Assembly (NCBI GenBank): GCA_910578335.1
Contig: CAJTPU010000004.1
Location: forward strand, 62,001-126,000
Reading direction: 5' to 3'
DNA length: 64,000 bases
Source: an uncultured Lachnospiraceae bacterium
GTDB lineage: Bacteria > Bacillota > Clostridia > Lachnospirales > Lachnospiraceae
In this document: positions 61,554 to 64,000 of the stretch, in pieces
Layout: the number at the start of each line of letters is the position of its first letter
Numbering within the stretch: the first letter of the stretch is position 1
Notes under the pieces: model-generated
What the model was told of the DNA's origin: nothing
Database searches by the model: none
Seen by the model: only the letters and a program-made list of their open reading frames with translations
Translations under genes and position numbers: made by a program

Positions 61554-61681
61554 TGAGCAGGCGGATATGTCCGGGCAGACCGTATAAACACACCGGCACT
61601 TGGCGAGGTTTTTTCGAGCCTAGTACCGGTGTGTGTTTATCAGAGCGAGAGCGTGTCAGCCCGGACATATCCGCCTGCTCA
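61554..61681. repeat. Nested palindrome related to the mobile elements
   Basis: A perfect 23-bp outer stem joins 61554-61576 to 61659-61681. Inside, ATAAACACACCGG (61584-61596) pairs with CCGGTGTGTGTTTAT (61626-61640, 2-base bulge), and GAGCGAGAGCGTGTC at 61643-61657 is identical to bases in the element at 41935. Its opposite strand has GCTCGAAAAAACCTCGC in the loop, nearly the loop of the element at 49601. Clear TAGGCAATTGC ends are absent. Confidence 0.75.
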
Positions 61682-61761
61682 CGGCGTCCTCTGCTGCTAT
61701 TTTCCGTCGCAATCCCACGAATCGGCGCACAATCCGTCGACGAGTTTTCCCTCCGGCTATA

Positions 61762-61790
61762 TTGTCCGCCACTCTCAAGTTTACTATAAT
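61762..61790 (+). promoter_or_regulatory. Promoter of the membrane protein gene
   Basis: TTGTCC at 61762-61767, 17-base spacer, TATAAT at 61785-61790. Confidence 0.6.
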
Positions 61791-61836
61791 AGAATTAATG
61801 AAAGAGGCGGAAGCATACGCCGAAAAGGAGGCATTT

Positions 61837-62601
61837 ATGTTTGCTGTTTTCGAGGAAGAAAAGTGGATAACCATTCTGATGTTTACATTTCTGTCATTGA
61901 GTATATTGAGCAGAATTATGATAGGAATACGATACCAGAATATGATAAGACAGACGGAAAATATGTCAACGACCAGTCATAAGGCGTTAAAGCAGTGTAA
62001 GCTGAAATTTGCAAACTGTTATCAGTTAAATGGCGGCGTTTCGAATATTCCCATCTTTGTGGACAAGTTTCTCAATAAGCTGAAGCTTGGTCCGCTGTTG
62101 GTACAGACTGTGTATCATTTGTCAGGACAGTTTATGCTTTTGTCGGTATTTTGTTCCGGCCTGGGCGTATGCCTCTGTCTTGTGGCAGGACATACCATCG
62201 GCGACATCTTGCCTTTTTACATAGTCAGCTTTTTGGGGTTGTATCTTTATTATTCCGTGTCGGCAATAGCGGACATCAAGGGCAGAAGGCGGATTTTAAA
62301 AACAAATCTGGTAGATTATCTGGAAAACCATATGGCAAGCCGTCTGCGGGCAGGACTGCCGATAGAGGCGAAGGAGGGTGCGAAAACAGGCGCAAAGGAG
62401 CCGAAGACCGGTATCGAGCTGATGCCCGTACATGCAGGCGGAAATGTGCATGGAAGCAGTACGGCGGTGGCAAGCGCTGCTGTCCGCACCGAAAGCGGGG
62501 AGGGTGCGGAGGAAAAAGAAAGCGACAAAATGGGCAGAATCTTTTCCCTTTCCGAGCAGAAGGAGTTAGAGGAGCTTTTACGGGAATTTTTAACCTCTTA
62601 A
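61837..62601 (+). CDS. Unknown membrane protein
   Basis: This 254-residue protein has a membrane span near residues 8-25, a soluble stretch CKLKFANCYQLNGGVSNIPIFVDKFLNKLKLGPL, two further spans (about 90-110 and 120-140) and a cytoplasmic tail rich in Glu, Lys, Gly and Ala ending EQKELEELLREFLTS. No family was recognised. The ATG at 61837 was chosen for AAAGGAGG at 61824-61831. It stands alone between the palindrome and pgi. Confidence 0.75.
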   Translation: MFAVFEEEKWITILMFTFLSLSILSRIMIGIRYQNMIRQTENMSTTSHKALKQCKLKFANCYQLNGGVSNIPIFVDKFLNKLKLGPLLVQTVYHLSGQFMLLSVFCSGLGVCLCLVAGHTIGDILPFYIVSFLGLYLYYSVSAIADIKGRRRILKTNLVDYLENHMASRLRAGLPIEAKEGAKTGAKEPKTGIELMPVHAGGNVHGSSTAVASAAVRTESGEGAEEKESDKMGRIFSLSEQKELEELLREFLTS

Positions 62602-62650
62602 ACGGCAATTATCTGAAATGCCTGAAGGCAGTTGTTTCAAAAGGTTTTTC

Positions 62651-62679
62651 TTGAATTTGCATCGAACGTCTGCTAAACT
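62651..62679 (+). promoter_or_regulatory. Promoter of pgi
   Basis: TTGAAT at 62651-62656, 17-base spacer, TAAACT at 62674-62679. Confidence 0.6.
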
Positions 62680-62746
62680 GAAAATGATGACAGGAAAAGA
62701 CCGGCTGCGGAACGGTCTTATAGAAAAGAAAGGGAGCGAAAGGAAA

Positions 62747-64000
62747 ATGAGTGCAAAAGTAACGTTTGATTATGCGAAAACAAGTCCTTTTATTTCTGCA
62801 GAAGAAGTAGAAAAAATGAAGCGGCAGACATTGGACGCCAAGGAAGTGCTGGTATCAAAGTCAGGTGCGGGAAACGATTTTTTAGGATGGATTGACCTGC
62901 CGGTAAATTATGACAAAGAAGAGTTTGCAAGAATTAAGGAAGCTGCCAAGAGGATACAGGAAGACTCGGAGGTTTTACTGGTAATTGGCATCGGCGGTTC
63001 TTATCTGGGTGCGCGTGCGGCAATTGAATTTTTGGGACACAGCTTTTACAATGTGGTAGATAAGAGTATCCGCAAGACGCCGGAGATTTATTTTGTAGGT
63101 AATTCTATAAGTTCTACTTATATTAAGCATTTGATGGATGTCGTGGGAGACAGAGATTTTTCCGTTAATATGATATCCAAATCGGGTACTACGACGGAAC
63201 CGGCGATTGCTTTCCGTGTGTTTAAGGAAATGCTGGAAAAGAAATACGGCAAGGCGGGCGCGGCAAAGAGAATCTATGCGACGACGGACAGGGCAAAGGG
63301 TGCGTTAAAGCATGTTGCCGACGAGGAAGGTTACGAAACCTTTGTGGTGCCGGATGATGTGGGCGGACGTTTTTCCGTACTGACGGCGGTAGGACTTTTG
63401 CCGATTGCAGTCAGCGGTGCCGACATTGACAAGCTGATGGAAGGTGCGGCAAGCGGCAGAAAATATGCACTTGAGTCTTCCTTTGAAGACAATGATGCGC
63501 TGCAATATGCCGCGCTGCGGAATATTTTGCTCAGAAAGGGAAAATCTGTGGAAATACTTGCCAACTACGAGCCCAGCCTGCACTATGTTTCGGAGTGGTG
63601 GAAGCAGTTGTACGGCGAGAGCGAGGGCAAGGATAAGAAGGGAATTTTCCCTGCAAGCGTGGATTTAACCACGGACCTGCATTCCATGGGACAGTTTATT
63701 CAGGACGGCTCCCGCATTATGTTTGAGACGGTTTTGGAGGTTGAAAAATCCCGTGAAGAGTTGATTATCGGTGAGGAGCCCGTGGATTTGGACGGTTTAA
63801 ATTATCTTGCCGGCAAGACGGTGGATTTTGTAAACAAGAGCGCAATGAACGGTACGATTTTAGCGCATACCGACGGACAGGTGCCTAATTTTCTGGTAAA
63901 GATTCCTGAGGTGAGCGAGTTTTACCTTGGCGAGCTGTTCTATTTCTTTGAGTTTGCCTGTGGTGTAAGCGGGTACTTAAATGGTGTAAATCCTTTCGAC
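62747..64000 (+). CDS. pgi: Glucose-6-phosphate isomerase, cut by the window end
   Basis: The first 418 codons are present and open to the last base. The sequence includes LVIGIGGSYLGARAAIEFLGH, ISKSGTTTEPAIAFRVFK (sugar-phosphate binding), AKGALKHVADEEGYETFVVPDDVGGRFSVLTAVGLLPIAVSG and YGESEGKDKKGIFPASVDLTTDLHSMGQFIQDG. The enzyme interconverts glucose 6-phosphate and fructose 6-phosphate in glycolysis. AAAGGAAA precedes the ATG. The window ends at VNPFD, about 30 residues short of a normal end. Confidence 0.96.
   Translation, partial: MSAKVTFDYAKTSPFISAEEVEKMKRQTLDAKEVLVSKSGAGNDFLGWIDLPVNYDKEEFARIKEAAKRIQEDSEVLLVIGIGGSYLGARAAIEFLGHSFYNVVDKSIRKTPEIYFVGNSISSTYIKHLMDVVGDRDFSVNMISKSGTTTEPAIAFRVFKEMLEKKYGKAGAAKRIYATTDRAKGALKHVADEEGYETFVVPDDVGGRFSVLTAVGLLPIAVSGADIDKLMEGAASGRKYALESSFEDNDALQYAALRNILLRKGKSVEILANYEPSLHYVSEWWKQLYGESEGKDKKGIFPASVDLTTDLHSMGQFIQDGSRIMFETVLEVEKSREELIIGEEPVDLDGLNYLAGKTVDFVNKSAMNGTILAHTDGQVPNFLVKIPEVSEFYLGELFYFFEFACGVSGYLNGVNPFD

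Noticed and set aside
61633..61836. Upstream extension of the membrane protein frame at 61837
   Set aside because: It reads through half of the palindrome and the promoter at 61762-61790. AAAGGAGG supports the start at 61837.
1..64000. CRISPR arrays, tRNA or rRNA genes
   Set aside because: No regularly spaced direct repeats, cloverleaf sequences or rRNA signatures were seen by eye on either strand.

Overview
The window looks like chromosome from a spore-forming, Gram-positive gut clostridium, most probably Lachnospiraceae. The evidence is the order hup-rqcP-yabP-yabQ-divIC-spoIIE-tilS-hpt-ftsH, a leucine T-box, a cobalamin riboswitch, AGGAGG-type ribosome binding sites, frequent TTG starts and moderate GC. 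No rRNA, tRNA, CRISPR array, complete prophage or intact insertion sequence was seen.

Layout. 1-7.2 kb: conserved housekeeping and sporulation block. 7.2-13.7 kb: carbohydrate genes (GH13 glucosidase, aldose epimerase) followed by a sialyltransferase-like glycosyltransferase and an ABC exporter. 13.8-24.7 kb: the most unusual region. A tyrosine recombinase is followed by a 140-bp segment bounded by perfect 15-bp inverted repeats. The segment carries a promoter half-site that faces away from the genes in this assembly. Inversion would build a TTGACA-17-TATTAT promoter in front of a compact run of eleven genes: an amidase-lysozyme, two DUF2589-type proteins, small unknowns, a STAS antagonist, a DUF3574-like protein, an EamA transporter, a membrane protein, a fused RsbU/RsbW-like phosphatase-kinase and an amidoligase-like protein. 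This is read as a phase-variable, partner-switch-controlled system, captured OFF.

24.8-34.7 kb: a stand-alone FakA middle domain, an orphan FliD-like protein, a GH5 glycanase, a hybrid sensor kinase, a MATE exporter and a GH18 protein. 34.7-40.8 kb: an Lsa-like ABC-F gene behind a leader-peptide attenuator, a possible PD-(D/E)XK protein, a C39 peptidase and T-box-controlled leuA. 40.8-46.8 kb: an XRE-methyltransferase fusion, the feoA-feoA-feoB iron operon with matching palindromic operators, and a membrane-spermidine-synthase-like protein. 47-55.6 kb: an adenylate-forming enzyme fragment, a YcxB-like protein, a radical SAM/Cys-motif pair, a lipoprotein, a chemoreceptor and a B12-riboswitch uptake locus. 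55.5-64 kb: a leftward TSCPD-murG-mutS2-regulator-kinase operon, a membrane protein and the start of pgi.

A family of mobile palindromic elements is scattered through the right half: two full copies (41935-42142 and 49601-49825, the first with a perfect 9-bp target duplication), one lone end near 37.6 kb and one relative sharing the core at 61.55-61.68 kb. Their stems differ in sequence but stay self-complementary while the loops are conserved.
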